A stretch of 64,000 bases of DNA from Thiocapsa imhoffii (GCF_016583985.1 NZ_NRSD01000006.1:124001-188000); one strand, 5' to 3'. Shown: positions 36,605 to 47,865, counted from the first letter of the stretch. Numbers and translations: made by a program. Notes: a model not told the origin generated them from the sequence alone.

Positions 36605-37860
36605 GCAGCGAAGTCCGCGTCCCCAACCTCCCCGAGTCGGTTGCCGATGCCACGGTCGCGACCTGGCACAAACGCCTCGGAGATCCGGTGAAGCGCGAAG
36701 AAAATCTCGTCGATCTCGAGACCGATAAGGTCATTCTCGAGGTCCCCGCGCCGGCCGATGGCATCCTCAGTGAAATCCTCGCCGAGGTCGGTGATCTCGT
36801 GCAGTCCGATGGGTTGCTCGCCCGTATCGCCGCCGATACCGCGGCGCGCACCAATGAGACGGCCGTGCCCTCCCCCTCCGAGACCGCAGCGCGCGCGTCG
36901 ACCGCGAGCGCCCCCCAGGAGCGGCCCGACACCACTGCTCCAGACACGGCTGAACCACAGGTCGCGCCCGCCGCGCGGCGCCTGATCAAGGAATTGAATC
37001 TCGATGCCCGCGCGATCGCGGGAACCGGTCGCGAGGGACGCATTCACAAGGCCGATGTCATGGCCTATCTCGATCAGCGCGAGGCAGAAACGCCGCATCA
37101 AGAACCCGATGCCGCCCAGCCCAGTATGGCTCAATCACCGAGCCTGACCGGTGAGGCCGGGCGTCCGGAACAGCGTGTCACCATGACGCGGCTGCGCGCG
37201 CGCATTGCCGAACGGCTGGTTCAGGCACAACAAAACGCGGTCATGCTGACCACCTTCAACGAGGTCGATTTGGCTGCCGTGATGGCACTGCGCAGCCGCT
37301 ATAAAGAGGCCTTCGAGACCACGCATGGCGTCCGACTCGGCTTGATGTCCTTCTTCGTGAAGGCGGCCATCGAGGCATTGCAGCGTTTCCCCGTGCTGAA
37401 CGCCTCGGTCGATGGTGACGACATCATCTACCACGGGTACTACGATATCGGCATCGCGGTCAGTTCCCCACGCGGGCTCGTCGTGCCGATCCTGCGCAAC
37501 TGCGACCAGCTCTCGATGGCGGATATCGAACAGGGAATCGTCGGCTTCGGCGAGAAAGCCCGCGACGGCACCCTAAGCTATGAGGAGCTGACCGGCGGCA
37601 CCTTCTCGATCACCAATGGTGGCGTGTTCGGGTCCCTGCTCTCGACGCCGATCCTCAACCCGCCGCAAAGCGCGATCCTGGGTATGCATAAGATTCAGGA
37701 ACGCCCCGTGGTGATCAAGGGCGAGATCAAAATCGCACCAATGATGTACCTTGCGCTCACCTACGACCACCGCATCATCGATGGGCGCGAAGCAGTTCAG
37801 TTCCTCGGCACCATCAAAGACACCCTGGAAGATCCGGCGCGACTGCTGCTCAGGATCTGA
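36601..37860 (+). CDS. sucB: Dihydrolipoyllysine succinyltransferase (E2 of 2-oxoglutarate dehydrogenase)
   Basis: This 419-residue E2 enzyme transfers succinyl from lipoate to CoA. It has an N-terminal lipoyl domain with the modified lysine K43 in ETDKVILEV, an Ala/Thr/Pro-rich linker, an E1/E3-binding domain ([15 protein letters not shown]), a second linker, and the catalytic domain with [13 protein letters not shown] (H390, D394). Its ATG overlaps the sucA stop. No lpd (E3) gene follows; the next gene, ubiX, is on the other strand. Confidence 0.96.
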   Translation: MSSEVRVPNLPESVADATVATWHKRLGDPVKREENLVDLETDKVILEVPAPADGILSEILAEVGDLVQSDGLLARIAADTAARTNETAVPSPSETAARASTASAPQERPDTTAPDTAEPQVAPAARRLIKELNLDARAIAGTGREGRIHKADVMAYLDQREAETPHQEPDAAQPSMAQSPSLTGEAGRPEQRVTMTRLRARIAERLVQAQQNAVMLTTFNEVDLAAVMALRSRYKEAFETTHGVRLGLMSFFVKAAIEALQRFPVLNASVDGDDIIYHGYYDIGIAVSSPRGLVVPILRNCDQLSMADIEQGIVGFGEKARDGTLSYEELTGGTFSITNGGVFGSLLSTPILNPPQSAILGMHKIQERPVVIKGEIKIAPMMYLALTYDHRIIDGREAVQFLGTIKDTLEDPARLLLRI

Positions 37861-37916
37861 GGCTCCGCTCACCGGGGACAGGCTCGGTGTCAGAGGCCAT
37901 CGCGCTCACACTTGAG

Positions 37917-37946
37917 CCTCGTGGCCCGGGCACCAGGGCCACGGGG
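37917..37946. terminator. Strong hairpin between convergent sucB and ubiX, possible terminator
   Basis: CCTCGTGGCCC pairs with GGGCCACGGGG over 11 base pairs (one G-T wobble) around an 8-base loop. It lies in the 110-base gap between two convergent genes, so it could stop transcription from both sides, but neither arm is followed by a T-run. An 11-base direct repeat (GTCGGTTCAGG) at 37950-37960 and 37965-37975 lies next to it and runs into the ubiX end. Confidence 0.45.
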
Positions 37947-37970
37947 CGAGTCGGTTCAGGCCTGGTCGGT

Positions 37971-38618
37971 TCAGGTCGGAGGGACTGACTCGTCGCCCCA
38001 GCGTGGCAACAGGGCATGCGGCACACCGAGATGGTCCAGCACGCGTGCCACCATGAAATCGACCAATTGCTCGACCCGTGTTGGTTTGAAATAGAACCCC
38101 GGATTGGCCGGCATGATGACGACTCCAGCGCGAGCAAGCCGCAACATGTTCTCGAGATGGATGGGTGTGAAGGGAGTCTCGCGGACGACCAAAATCAACT
38201 TCCTTGACTCCTTCATGGTCACGTCGGCGGCACGATCGATCAAGGAGGTGGAGACGCCCGCGGCGATGCTGGCCAGGGTTCCGGTGGTGCAGGGACACAC
38301 CACCATGGCATCGGGAGGATTGCTGCCGCTCGCCACGGGCGCGCTCCACTGCTGGCGGCCGAAAACACGCAACTGCCCGGGCGTGGACTTGAAGTAGTCG
38401 CGGAAGAACGCCTCGGCATCGCCGGCCCGTCCCGGGACCTCGAGGTCTGCTTCCATCTTCAGCACCACTTGCCCCGCTTGCGACACCAGCAGATAGACGC
38501 GCATCCCCGCGGACAAGAGACAGTCGACCAAACGCAACCCGTATTGCGAACCCGAGGCACCGGTCAGGGCGACGGTGATCGTCTTTGGCCAGGGAGATGA
38601 TGGTTCAGATGCCATCAT
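37971..38618 (-). CDS. ubiX: Flavin prenyltransferase
   Basis: This 215-residue enzyme attaches a dimethylallyl unit to FMN, making the prenylated flavin cofactor of UbiD-type decarboxylases used in ubiquinone synthesis. It has VALTGASGSQYGLRLV for FMN binding, MVVCPCTTGTLASIAAG, the TPFTPIHLENMLRL segment and the C-terminal IMPANPGFYFKPTRVEQL. Two adjacent ATGs begin the frame. It follows mpl by 42 bases on the same strand, suggesting co-transcription. Confidence 0.93.
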   Translation of the reverse strand: MMASEPSSPWPKTITVALTGASGSQYGLRLVDCLLSAGMRVYLLVSQAGQVVLKMEADLEVPGRAGDAEAFFRDYFKSTPGQLRVFGRQQWSAPVASGSNPPDAMVVCPCTTGTLASIAAGVSTSLIDRAADVTMKESRKLILVVRETPFTPIHLENMLRLARAGVVIMPANPGFYFKPTRVEQLVDFMVARVLDHLGVPHALLPRWGDESVPPT

Positions 38619-38660
38619 GGCATTCCTGCTGTGAGGTGGGCCGGATACACGCTCGCCAAC

Positions 38661-40055
38661 TCAGCACTCGCGCGCGCCGCAACCGCGATCGGCCGCGGAG
38701 GTAGGCATCCCGAGACGGTCGAGCAGGCGCTGATGCAGACCCGCGAACCCCCCGTTGCTCATCACCAGGATGTGATCGTCAGGACGGCTTGCGGCAAGAA
38801 TCGCGTCGAGCAGCGACGCAATCTCGCGATGCACCACGGCGCGGCTCCCGAGCCGACTGAAGACGCGACCCGCATCCCAACCCAGATCCTCGGGGGCGAA
38901 GACGAAGACACGATCGGCGTCGTCGAGCGAGGCGGCGAGGGTGTCGTTGTGCACGCCGAGTTTCATGGTGTTCGAACGCGGTTCGAGCACGGCGAGAATG
39001 CGCTGTGTCCCGACCCGCTGGCGCAATCCGGCCAGGGTGGTCGCGATCGCGGTCGGATGATGGGCGAAATCATCGTAAACGCTGACCTTCGCGACCCGGC
39101 CGCGCAGCTCCATGCGCCGTTTCACCCCCTTGAAGCAGGATAGGGCCGCCAGCGTTTGCGCCACGGGCACGCCAGCATGCCGGGCCGCCGCGACGACCGC
39201 AAGCCCGTTGTGGACGTTGTGCAAGCCGGTCTGGCCCCAGGCCACCTCCCCCACGGGTTCGCCATCGCAAGACACCACAAACCGGGATCCATCCGCGGCA
39301 ATGAGCTGGGCGCTCCAATGTCCGGCGGCGCCGAAGGATTCTCGTGGGGTCCAGCACCCCATCGCGAAGACCTCGTCGATCGCGGGATCGGCAGCGGGAT
39401 GTACGATCAGACCGCGTTGGGGGACGGTGCGGATCAGGTGATGACATTGACGTTGAATGTGCGACAGATCATCGAAGATATCGGCATGATCGAACTCGAG
39501 GTTGTTCAGAATCAGGGTGCTTGGACGGTAGTGGACGAATTTCGACCGCTTATCGAAGAAGGCCGTATCGTATTCATCTGCCTCGACAACGAAGAAAGGC
39601 GCCGTGCCCAAACGGGCGGACTGACCGAAATCCAGTGGTACCCCGCCGATCAGAAAGCCCGGCGCGAGTCCAGCCTCCTCGAGCACCCAGGCCAACATGC
39701 TCGCGGTCGTCGTCTTACCATGGGTTCCGGCGACCGCCAAGACCCAGCGCTCGCTCAGGAGATGCTCGCGCAACCAGTCCGGACCGGAGCAATAGCGTAG
39801 ACCCTGATCCAGCATCGCCTCGACCGCTGGGTTTCCACGTGTCAGCGCATTGCCCACCACGACCAGGTCCGGGACTGGGCGCAGATGGGCTGGGTCATAA
39901 CCCTCCATGAGTTCGATCCCCGCCTCCTCGAGTTGTGTGCTCATCGGCGGATAGACGTTCGCGTCCGAACCCGTGACCCGATGCCCGAGCGCACGTGCAA
40001 GCAGGGCGATCCCGCCCATGAAGGTGCCACAGATTCCCAACAGATGCAGGTGCAT
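38661..40055 (-). CDS. mpl: UDP-N-acetylmuramate:L-alanyl-gamma-D-glutamyl-meso-diaminopimelate ligase
   Basis: This 464-residue Mur ligase recycles the cell-wall tripeptide by joining it to UDP-MurNAc. It resembles MurC but is of the Mpl type: HLLGICGTFMGGIALLARAL, the ATP loop AGTHGKTTTASML, EADEYDTAFFDKRSKF (the acidic motif typical of Mpl), and DDFAHHPTAI. The ATG at 40055 is chosen; a TTG two codons earlier is less likely. It lies upstream of ubiX. Action is cytosolic. Confidence 0.93.
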   Translation of the reverse strand: MHLHLLGICGTFMGGIALLARALGHRVTGSDANVYPPMSTQLEEAGIELMEGYDPAHLRPVPDLVVVGNALTRGNPAVEAMLDQGLRYCSGPDWLREHLLSERWVLAVAGTHGKTTTASMLAWVLEEAGLAPGFLIGGVPLDFGQSARLGTAPFFVVEADEYDTAFFDKRSKFVHYRPSTLILNNLEFDHADIFDDLSHIQRQCHHLIRTVPQRGLIVHPAADPAIDEVFAMGCWTPRESFGAAGHWSAQLIAADGSRFVVSCDGEPVGEVAWGQTGLHNVHNGLAVVAAARHAGVPVAQTLAALSCFKGVKRRMELRGRVAKVSVYDDFAHHPTAIATTLAGLRQRVGTQRILAVLEPRSNTMKLGVHNDTLAASLDDADRVFVFAPEDLGWDAGRVFSRLGSRAVVHREIASLLDAILAASRPDDHILVMSNGGFAGLHQRLLDRLGMPTSAADRGCGAREC

Positions 40056-40199
40056 GTCCAATCCTTAATCTTGTTCCCGTCAATCCACGCGACGCACGCC
40101 AGATCGGCTCCGCGAGGGCCGAACCCAAGCGCGCGGGCTCAGTGACGCCGGGAGGTCCGAACCAGTCCAGGCGTTCGCTCAGTGCGACGTCGCGTTCGG

Positions 40200-40712
40200 C
40201 TAGAGGCTTCCGAGCGACCCGAGCACCAGAACCATCGCGATCTTGAAGGCCACGGTAATCGCCGCCGCCTGTCCCAACGTGATTCCGAAGGTGTGGCGCA
40301 GGATGTGCCCGGTGACCACGACGCTCCAGACGAAGATCACCAGGAGCAGCAGTGCGCCGAGCGCGGCGAGATCGCTTTCCTCCGGACCGGTCGGGTTCAA
40401 GCTCAGTGGAAGGATCGCGATCACGCCGATCACGACCCCCGCGCCCAGTAATGCGGTCGCTGCTTGCAGGAAGCGCGAGGGCTTCCCCACGAGTCGCAGG
40501 GCCAACGAAAGCGCCATCAGCGTGAGGGCAAGTTCGACCACCGTATGCAGGGAGCTGACCCCGAACGAGAGTCCGGCAACCAGACCGATCACGACCCCGA
40601 CCACGACGGCCGCGAGCACGACCAGCCCGAACAGAACGTTCGAAGCGGGTAGATCCTGCGGTGTCTTGCGCAGCGCGCACAGCTCGGCAAAGAATAAGAT
40701 CAAGGCCTGCAC
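40200..40712 (-). CDS. Integral membrane protein, Yip1-like
   Basis: This 170-residue protein is mostly membrane segments: about five helices, including NVLFGLVVLAAVVVGVVIGL, LHTVVELALTLMALSLAL, ATALLGAGVVIGVIAILPL, LGALLLLVIFVWSVVVTG and AAAITVAFKIAMVLVLGSL. A short soluble segment (FAELCALRKTPQDLPAS) precedes them. The layout and the ILPL turn resemble Yip1-domain proteins, but the assignment is weak. It lies between lnt and mpl on the same strand. No function can be given. Confidence 0.7.
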   Translation of the reverse strand: MQALILFFAELCALRKTPQDLPASNVLFGLVVLAAVVVGVVIGLVAGLSFGVSSLHTVVELALTLMALSLALRLVGKPSRFLQAATALLGAGVVIGVIAILPLSLNPTGPEESDLAALGALLLLVIFVWSVVVTGHILRHTFGITLGQAAAITVAFKIAMVLVLGSLGSL

Positions 40713-40917
40713 GATGACTCCCGTTCACGAAACCCGTTACAACCGCACCCGTGCGCGCCCGGGTGCCCGATACCGACGCCCACGCCGCCCAGCCTGCGAT
40801 CCAGTTGTGCCCGATTCAGCCCTTCGGCGCGGTTCAGCCTTTAGCACGGCTCGGAGAGTGCCGCGCGCTCACCTCAGCGGACCGCGGCTGCGGGAGGACC
40901 AAGGACACCAGCCCGGG

Positions 40918-42471
40918 TCAAGCACGCCTGCGCCTTATCTTAGCACCAGCCATGCCGATCACGCCGAACCCCAATGCCAGCAACACCATGAATGCCGCCG
41001 TCACGATCACGGGCCCGTTGCCGAAGCGTGCAAATGGTGTGGCGCCCTGGTAAAGCTCGATCTCGCTGGTCAGGCTCCCGAGCTCGAACGACGGCACCAC
41101 CCCTAGAAGTCGTCCACGCGTGTCGATGATGGCGGAAATCCCCGTATTGGTCGCGCGCAACAGGTAGCGACCGTTTTCGAGTGCGCGCATGCGCGCGATC
41201 TCGAGGTGTTGATGCGGTGCCAGTGAGTCACCGAACCAGGCATCATTGCTGACATTAATCAAGAACCGCGCCTCCGGCAGCGCCTGCGACACGGCGCTCG
41301 GAAACGCGTCCTCATAACAGATTGAGACCCCGGCTGACCAGGTTCCGACCGCCAGCAAGGGTCGCTCGGAACGGCCAGGGCTAAAATCGGACATGGGCAC
41401 CTCGAAGAGTTCCACAAGGGGACCGAGGATCGGCTTGAAGGGCATGAACTCACCGAAGGGGACCAGGTGACGTTTCGCATAGAGATCCTCCTGCGTCCCA
41501 ATGCTCAGCAGGGCATTGTAATAACGCCCCTGCTCCGTCTCCATCACTGGGATGCCCAACACGAGTTCGCTCCCCGCCTCGGCCGCGCGCAGCGCCATGG
41601 GCTCGATCACGGCCGTGCGGACCTCGTGGAGGAACGCTGGGATCGCCGTTTCTGGCCAGACCACCAGATCGACACCGAGGAGGTCTTCCGTCAGCTCCCA
41701 ATAGATCGACACCGTCGAGACCAAGCGTTCCGGGTCCCACTTGATCGATTGGGGGATGTTTGCCTGGACCACCGCCGCGCGCAACCGCTCGCCCGTGGGC
41801 TGTGTCCAGGCGACGGTTTGCAACAGGAGCCCGCCACCCCAGATCACCACCAGTGCGCCGACCGCGGCCCACCGGCCTGCCCGCGCCCAATGAACCAGTC
41901 CCCAGAGCAGCCCCACTGAGCAGACCAGCAGCAACCCAACCCCATAGACGCCCACCACTGGGGCATACCCACTCAGCGGCCCGTCGAGCTGGGTATAACC
42001 GAGATTCAGCCAGGGAAACCCCGTGAACAACCATCCTCGGAGCCACTCGATCAACAGATAGATGCCGGGAAAGAGCAACCCGGGCACGACCCAGTCATCG
42101 TTGCGGCCCAGTCGTCTGAGAAGCCAACCCAGCAGGCCATAATAGAGCGCCATGATGGCGACGAAGAGCACCGTCAGCAGGTTCGCGACCACGGGCGTCA
42201 TATTCCCGAATTCGTTCAAACTGATACGAATCCAGAACACCCCGAAGCCCATTAGACCAACACCGAAGAGCCATCCGCGCAGCGCGCCGTCGCGCGCGTC
42301 TGCCCCCCGCAGAGCGAACAACAACCCGAGCAAGCCCACCAGCGCCATGGGATACCAACCGAAGGGGGCAAAGCCTAGGACCACGAGAGCCCCGCTCACG
42401 AGCGCAAGCAGGGCCATCAACAGTGAGTACAGGCGGGCGTGGATGGCAGCCATGGCGAGATGCGGTCTCAT
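40918..42471 (-). CDS. lnt: Apolipoprotein N-acyltransferase
   Basis: This inner-membrane enzyme of about 517 residues adds the third acyl chain to lipoproteins. About six N-terminal helices precede a nitrilase-like periplasmic domain with the catalytic triad: Glu in VVWPETAIPAF, Lys in AKRHLVPFGEF and Cys in VSICYEDAFP. A final helix (VTAAFMVLLALGFGVIGM) ends the protein. Start is uncertain: ATG at 42471 is chosen, with another at 42453. Length matches E. coli Lnt (512). Nearby mpl also serves the envelope. Confidence 0.93.
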   Translation of the reverse strand: MRPHLAMAAIHARLYSLLMALLALVSGALVVLGFAPFGWYPMALVGLLGLLFALRGADARDGALRGWLFGVGLMGFGVFWIRISLNEFGNMTPVVANLLTVLFVAIMALYYGLLGWLLRRLGRNDDWVVPGLLFPGIYLLIEWLRGWLFTGFPWLNLGYTQLDGPLSGYAPVVGVYGVGLLLVCSVGLLWGLVHWARAGRWAAVGALVVIWGGGLLLQTVAWTQPTGERLRAAVVQANIPQSIKWDPERLVSTVSIYWELTEDLLGVDLVVWPETAIPAFLHEVRTAVIEPMALRAAEAGSELVLGIPVMETEQGRYYNALLSIGTQEDLYAKRHLVPFGEFMPFKPILGPLVELFEVPMSDFSPGRSERPLLAVGTWSAGVSICYEDAFPSAVSQALPEARFLINVSNDAWFGDSLAPHQHLEIARMRALENGRYLLRATNTGISAIIDTRGRLLGVVPSFELGSLTSEIELYQGATPFARFGNGPVIVTAAFMVLLALGFGVIGMAGAKIRRRRA

Positions 42472-42616
42472 GAGATACGACGAATAGGTCTGTTGCAGGG
42501 GACCGGCTGCGCGCCCGGCCCAAGCTCGCGCATCACTCCCGAGCCCGCCGGCTGCGGGAACCCGGCCAGGACGGGCGGATGGCGGTCCCCCACGACCAGA
42601 CACGTCGACGAGGAGA

Positions 42617-43423
42617 TCAATCGTACAGGGTGTCCTTCCATTGTCTCAGCGCCTTGAAGACCTCGCGCGGCGTGGTTAGGGGGCGCTCGGCGAACTGCTC
42701 AGCGGCCGCGATCACCGCTGGGACACGCGTGCGCAGGAAGGGGTTCGTGGCGCGTTCGAGTTCGAGGCGTGAGGGCACGGTCGGTTCTCCCGCATCGTCC
42801 CGGGCGCCATCCGCCTCCAGACGGGCGCGTAACGGCTCATGCTGCGGCTCGACCCAGCGGGCAAATCCAAGATTGGCGAGCGTGTACTCATGCGCGCAGT
42901 AGATGAGCGTGTCCGCTGGCAGTGCCGCGATTCGATCAAGAGAGTCCGAGAGCTGCTCGAAGGTTCCGTCGAAGACTCGGCCACAGCCTCCCGCGAATAG
43001 GGTATCACCGCAGAACAACACGCCATCGCCGAGATACGCAATATGGGTCGAGGTATGACCCGGGACGGCCATGACACGCATCGCCATCCCGATCCCGTGG
43101 GGACGGAATCGCTCGCCGTCGCGAACCGGATGCGTGATCCCGCGGATGCGTGGATCGACTGGCCCGAACACCTGGGCCGCGGGGAAGGCCGCGCGCAGCT
43201 CCGCCACGCCGCCGATGTGATCACCGTGATGATGCGTGATGAGAATGGCCCCGAGCGTGCGTGATTCCGCTTGCAGATGCGCGATCACCGGTTCGGCATC
43301 ACCGGGATCAACCACCACGGCTAGGCTCGAGGACTGGGCGCGCGCTCCACGCGGGGCGTCGGAATCCGTTAGGATCCAAATATAATTGTCGGAAAACGCA
43401 GGGATCGGACGAATCGTTAGCAT
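42617..43423 (-). CDS. gloB: Hydroxyacylglutathione hydrolase (glyoxalase II)
   Basis: This 268-residue metallo-beta-lactamase-fold enzyme hydrolyses S-lactoylglutathione to lactate, finishing methylglyoxal detoxification. It has the metal motif THHHGDHIGG, the downstream PGHTSTHI, FCGDTLFAGGCGR and CAHEYTLANL, plus the helical C-terminal glyoxalase II extension. The ATG at 43423 begins MLTIRPIPAFSDNYIW, the family N-terminus. It is divergent from copA across 162 bases. Confidence 0.94.
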   Translation of the reverse strand: MLTIRPIPAFSDNYIWILTDSDAPRGARAQSSSLAVVVDPGDAEPVIAHLQAESRTLGAILITHHHGDHIGGVAELRAAFPAAQVFGPVDPRIRGITHPVRDGERFRPHGIGMAMRVMAVPGHTSTHIAYLGDGVLFCGDTLFAGGCGRVFDGTFEQLSDSLDRIAALPADTLIYCAHEYTLANLGFARWVEPQHEPLRARLEADGARDDAGEPTVPSRLELERATNPFLRTRVPAVIAAAEQFAERPLTTPREVFKALRQWKDTLYD

Positions 43424-43585
43424 GGATGACTCCGCTATGGTTCACGAACGAATCGCATCACGCGGCATTCGGGTCGCCTGGTCGGATGCGCTTATGCGTT
43501 CGCTTGGCCGAACCTGAAGGAACTGTATCATGGGACCAACCGACGCCATGGTTATCGGGATCGCGTCGCGCATTGGGGGAAGATC

Positions 43586-46111
43586 ATGCAGGAGGTTCGA
43601 ATCGGTGTCGACGGCATGCACTGCGCGGCTTGCGTCACGCGGGTCGAGCGCGTCCTCACGCGCGAACCCGGCGTGGACTCGGCCGCTGTCAATCTCGCCG
43701 CTGGGGTCGCCGTGCTGCGCCTCGTGCCCACGCCCTCGTCACCCCCCCTCCCCGCGCGGCTCGCGGCACTGCTCGCGGCACTGCGCGCCGCTGGATTCGA
43801 GCCCCAGGTCACCTCACTGACCCTGGGCATCGAAGGAATGACCTGCGCCGCCTGTGTCGCGCGGGTCGAACGCGCGATCCGCGCCCTGCCTGGCGTCCTC
43901 GCCGCCGACATCAATCTGTCGACGGAAACGGCGCGGGTCACCTATCTTCCGGCCACGTCGAGCGCGGAACGCATTGCCGAGACGATCCGCGCGGCCGGCT
44001 ATCATCCCGTCCTCAAGGAGCGGGATCTCACCACCGAACAGACCCGCAAGGATCAAGCGCGTCTGGAACTGCGGCGCGACCTCATCATCGCCGCGGTGCT
44101 GACCCTACCGCTGCTGCTGATCAGCATGGGGCCCATGGTTGTGCCACCGCTTGGCCTCTGGTTCGAGCACCTAGCACCTAAGACGATCTGGAACGGGCTC
44201 GAGCTGCTGCTAGCCACACCGGTGCTCTTTTGGGCGGGGCGACGCTTTCTCGTGCGGGGTGTGACCGAGTTGCGTCACCTCAGTCCTGGCATGGACAGCC
44301 TGGTGATGCTCGGGAGTGGAGCGGCCTATTGGTACTCACTGCTCGTGGTCACGGTTCCGGAGGTCTTTCCGCCCGGCACCGCCAACCTCTATTTCGAGGC
44401 CGCGGCCGTGATCGTGACCCTGATCCTGTTCGGACGTTATCTTGAGGCACTCGCCAAAGGTCGAACCTCCGAGGCGATTCGCGGCCTGCTCGATCTGCAA
44501 CCCCAACGCGCGCGGATCCTGAGCGAGACGGGCGAGCGCGAGATCCCGGCCAATGCGGTCGTTCCCGGCGACATCCTGCTGATCCGACCGGGTGAGCGTC
44601 TTGCGGTCGATGGCATCCTGACCGAGGGCGGGAGTTATGTCGACGAATCCATGATCAGCGGGGAGCCCGTGCCCGTGCGCAAAGACCCTGGAGACGCGGT
44701 TATCGGTGGCACGGTCAACCAAACGGGGGCCTTTCGATATCGTGCCACGCGGGTCGGAGCAGAGACCCTGCTAGCACAGATCATCCGCCTGGTGGAAGAT
44801 GCGCAGTCGAGCAAGCCACCAATCCAACGCGTGGCCGATCGGATCGCGGCCGTCTTCGTCCCCATCGTGCTGGTCGTGGCCCTGCTGACCTTCCTCGCCT
44901 GGCTCTGGCTCGGCCCAGCGCCAGCACTCAATTATGCCTTTGTCACGGCCGTCAGCGTTCTGCTGATCGCCTGCCCCTGCGCCATGGGGCTGGCGACACC
45001 GACCGCCATCATGGTCGCCACGGGACGTGGCGCGAGACTGGGGATCCTGTTTCGTCAGGGTGCGGCGCTCGAGACCCTCGCGCGCGTGGACACCGTCATT
45101 CTCGACAAGACCGGAACCCTCACTCTGGGGCATCCCGCCTTGACCGATCTCAGGGCCTACGGGCGCTCCCCCGATGAGGTCCTCGCGCTGGCGGCTGCCG
45201 TGGAGCGTCATAGCGAGCACCCGATCGCGACCGCGCTGCTTGAGGAGGCGAGGAAGCGCGGTCTGACCTGGGGCGAGGCCACGCAGGTCGAGGCCGTTCC
45301 CGGTAGCGGCATCCAGGGCCAGGTTGGCGCGCAGCGGATTGCGATCGGCACCCAACGCTGGATGATGCAGCGATCGGTTCCCCTGCAAGCAGCTGGCGAA
45401 TTCGAGCAGATGCTGGCCGAGGCTGGACGGTCACCCATCTATGTCAGCGCCGATGATCAACTCATTGGCGTGCTCTCGATTGCCGATCCGCTCAAACCCG
45501 GCAGCCGCGCGGCGATCGAGCGCTTACAAGGGCTTGGGCTTGCGGTTGCAATGGTGACCGGAGACGGACGCGCAACCGCGGAGACGGTTGCGCGCGCAGT
45601 CGGGATCGAGCAGGTCTTGGCCGAGGCGCGACCCGCCGAGAAGGCTGAAGAGGTGCAGCGTGTGCAAGCACTGGGGCAGCGGGTCCTGTTCGTCGGCGAC
45701 GGGATCAACGACGCACCGGCACTCGCGCGAGCGGATGTTGGCCTCGCCATCGGCACGGGCACCGACATCGCCGTCGAGGCCGGTGACGTGATCCTGATGC
45801 AGGAGGATCTTGCCGCGGTCGCCGACGCAATCGCCCTCGCACGCCGCGCGTTACACACGATACGTGTCAACTTTTTCTGGGCTTACGCCTACAATATCGC
45901 CCTGATTCCAGTCGCCGCCGGGGTCTTGTTCGCCGTGACAGGCTGGTTGCTGAACCCGATGCTTGCCGCCGGGGCCATGAGCATCTCAAGCCTGTTCGTC
46001 GTGACCAACAGCCTGCGACTGCGCCGATTTAAGTCCGGCCAGCCCAGCGCACGCGTGGCGGCCGGTCCCCTTGTGTCTCGTATCGATCCGCGACAAACCC
46101 GAGATGACTGA
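43586..46111 (+). CDS. copA: Copper-exporting P1B-type ATPase
   Basis: This 841-residue pump moves Cu(I) out of the cytoplasm using ATP. It carries two N-terminal heavy-metal domains (GMHCAAC with C13/C16; GMTCAAC with C87/C90), about eight membrane helices, the metal-binding CPC (C463, C465), the phosphorylation site DKTGTLT (D507), the SEHPI motif of the nucleotide domain and [10 protein letters not shown] (from ~704). The CPC plus GMTCxxC pattern is typical of copper pumps. No CueR-type operator was recognised upstream. It overlaps the next gene by eight bases. Confidence 0.94.
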   Translation: MQEVRIGVDGMHCAACVTRVERVLTREPGVDSAAVNLAAGVAVLRLVPTPSSPPLPARLAALLAALRAAGFEPQVTSLTLGIEGMTCAACVARVERAIRALPGVLAADINLSTETARVTYLPATSSAERIAETIRAAGYHPVLKERDLTTEQTRKDQARLELRRDLIIAAVLTLPLLLISMGPMVVPPLGLWFEHLAPKTIWNGLELLLATPVLFWAGRRFLVRGVTELRHLSPGMDSLVMLGSGAAYWYSLLVVTVPEVFPPGTANLYFEAAAVIVTLILFGRYLEALAKGRTSEAIRGLLDLQPQRARILSETGEREIPANAVVPGDILLIRPGERLAVDGILTEGGSYVDESMISGEPVPVRKDPGDAVIGGTVNQTGAFRYRATRVGAETLLAQIIRLVEDAQSSKPPIQRVADRIAAVFVPIVLVVALLTFLAWLWLGPAPALNYAFVTAVSVLLIACPCAMGLATPTAIMVATGRGARLGILFRQGAALETLARVDTVILDKTGTLTLGHPALTDLRAYGRSPDEVLALAAAVERHSEHPIATALLEEARKRGLTWGEATQVEAVPGSGIQGQVGAQRIAIGTQRWMMQRSVPLQAAGEFEQMLAEAGRSPIYVSADDQLIGVLSIADPLKPGSRAAIERLQGLGLAVAMVTGDGRATAETVARAVGIEQVLAEARPAEKAEEVQRVQALGQRVLFVGDGINDAPALARADVGLAIGTGTDIAVEAGDVILMQEDLAAVADAIALARRALHTIRVNFFWAYAYNIALIPVAAGVLFAVTGWLLNPMLAAGAMSISSLFVVTNSLRLRRFKSGQPSARVAAGPLVSRIDPRQTRDD

Positions 46112-46550
46112 GCAAAACACACGCGAAGATCCTTACCTGCGAGCCTTTCGTGGAAGCTTCACGGCGACCTTGCGTTGGCCGCAATTCGACGCACTCTGGG
46201 CGCGCCTCGCCGAACGCGCGGATGCCGGATGGTTTCTCTATGCGGTCGGCGAACCCCCGCCAACCGCGCCAACCGACGCGGCTGGAGTCTTGACCTTCCT
46301 CACCGAAATTGCCCACGTGCTGCGTCACGAACATCGGGAAGACTATTGCGGCATTGTCTACGCCGATGATCTCAGTGTGCCAAGCTTTGTGAAGATCTAT
46401 GATCCGCACCATCTCGGCGGCGCCTGCGGTTCGAGCACCTCGCCGCCCCTTCCCGGTTGGATCATGAGCCTGATCGCCCCCGTCGATCTGCCCAGCACAC
46501 GACCGCCACCGCAACAGCGACGACGCTGGTGGCAACGTCTGGTTGGATGA
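46104..46550 (+). CDS. Unrecognised protein translationally coupled to copA
   Basis: I do not recognise this 148-residue soluble protein. It has a helical first part ([21 protein letters not shown]), then a central segment with several His and Cys residues ([34 protein letters not shown]) and a basic, proline-rich C-terminus with [10 protein letters not shown]. Its ATG lies inside the copA end, overlapping by eight bases, so the two are translated together. The His/Cys content and the coupling suggest, but do not show, a link to copper handling. argG follows 90 bases downstream. Confidence 0.7.
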   Translation: MTEQNTREDPYLRAFRGSFTATLRWPQFDALWARLAERADAGWFLYAVGEPPPTAPTDAAGVLTFLTEIAHVLRHEHREDYCGIVYADDLSVPSFVKIYDPHHLGGACGSSTSPPLPGWIMSLIAPVDLPSTRPPPQQRRRWWQRLVG

Positions 46551-46640
46551 GTGCGGATGCGGGGGCGCGACCGAGACAGCCCCTCATCTCCGCACCCTCA
46601 TCAGGCTATACTCGCGATTTTCCCGATTCGGAGCAAGACG

Positions 46641-47861
46641 ATGGCGCACGGCGCAGTGAGCAAGGTGGTGTTGGCCTATTCCGGTGGTCTCGACACCTCG
46701 GTCATCCTCAAATGGCTACAGGAAGAATATGGTTGTGAGGTGGTTACCTTCACCGCCGATATCGGCCAAGGCGAGGAATTGGAGCCGGCACGCGCCAAGG
46801 CTCAAGCCGCGGGCGTGAAGGAAATCTTCATCGAGGATCTGCGCGAGGAATTCGTGCGTGACTTCGTCTTTCCCATGTTTCGCGCCAACACCCTCTACGA
46901 GGGCGAGTACCTGCTCGGGACCTCGATCGCCCGCCCCTTGATTGGCAAGCGTTTGATCGAGATCGCGGCGCTGACCGGTGCCGACGCGATCGCTCACGGC
47001 GCAACCGGTAAGGGCAACGATCAGGTGCGCTTCGAACTGACCGCGTATGCCCTCAATCCAGACATCAAAATCATCGCGCCCTGGCGCGAGTGGGATCTGT
47101 TGTCCCGCGAGAAACTGATGGACTATGCCGCCCAGCATGGGATTGCGGTCGAGATGAAACGCGATGGGACGAAATCGCCCTACTCGATGGACGCCAATCT
47201 TCTTCACATCTCCTACGAGGGTTACGATCTGGAGGACCCCTGGGTCGAGCCCAGTCAGGAGATGTGGCGTTGGAGTGTCGCGCCCGAGGATGCCCCCGAC
47301 CAGGCAACCCTGATCGAGCTGACGTTTGAACAGGGTGACTGTGTCGCCATCGATGGGACGCGTCTCACGCCCGCCGCGGTTCTTGCTGAACTGAACCGGC
47401 TCGGCGGAGCCAACGGCATCGGACGCAGCGACATCGTCGAGAATCGCTATGTCGGAATGAAATCGCGCGGCTGTTATGAAACGCCGGGTGGCACCATCCT
47501 CTTGAAGGCGCATCGGGCCATGGAATCCCTAACGTTGGACCGCGAGGCCGCGCACCTGAAGGACGAGCTGATGCCACGCTATGCCAGCCTGGTCTACAAC
47601 GGCTACTGGTTCGCGCCCGAACGAACCATGTTGCAAGCCGCAATCGATGCAACTCAGGAGGTGGTCAACGGGGTCGTGCGACTGCGCCTCTATAAGGGCA
47701 ACGTCATGGTGGTCGGACGCAAGTCTGAGCACAACAGCCTATTCGATGCCTCCATTGCCACCTTCGAGGAGGACGCAGGCGCCTACGATCAGGCTGACGC
47801 CACCGGCTTCATTCGACTCAACGCCCTGCGGCTGCGGGTTGCCAGACGCTTGCGAGGCTGA
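46641..47861 (+). CDS. argG: Argininosuccinate synthase
   Basis: This 406-residue cytosolic enzyme joins citrulline and aspartate with ATP in arginine synthesis. The PP-loop [16 protein letters not shown] is near the N-terminus, followed by [31 protein letters not shown] and [12 protein letters not shown]. The ATG at 46641 follows GGAGC at good spacing and gives the family start; the frame is open further upstream. Length is standard for the 400-residue form. Confidence 0.97.
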   Translation: MAHGAVSKVVLAYSGGLDTSVILKWLQEEYGCEVVTFTADIGQGEELEPARAKAQAAGVKEIFIEDLREEFVRDFVFPMFRANTLYEGEYLLGTSIARPLIGKRLIEIAALTGADAIAHGATGKGNDQVRFELTAYALNPDIKIIAPWREWDLLSREKLMDYAAQHGIAVEMKRDGTKSPYSMDANLLHISYEGYDLEDPWVEPSQEMWRWSVAPEDAPDQATLIELTFEQGDCVAIDGTRLTPAAVLAELNRLGGANGIGRSDIVENRYVGMKSRGCYETPGGTILLKAHRAMESLTLDREAAHLKDELMPRYASLVYNGYWFAPERTMLQAAIDATQEVVNGVVRLRLYKGNVMVVGRKSEHNSLFDASIATFEEDAGAYDQADATGFIRLNALRLRVARRLRG

Positions 47862-47865
47862 GGGC

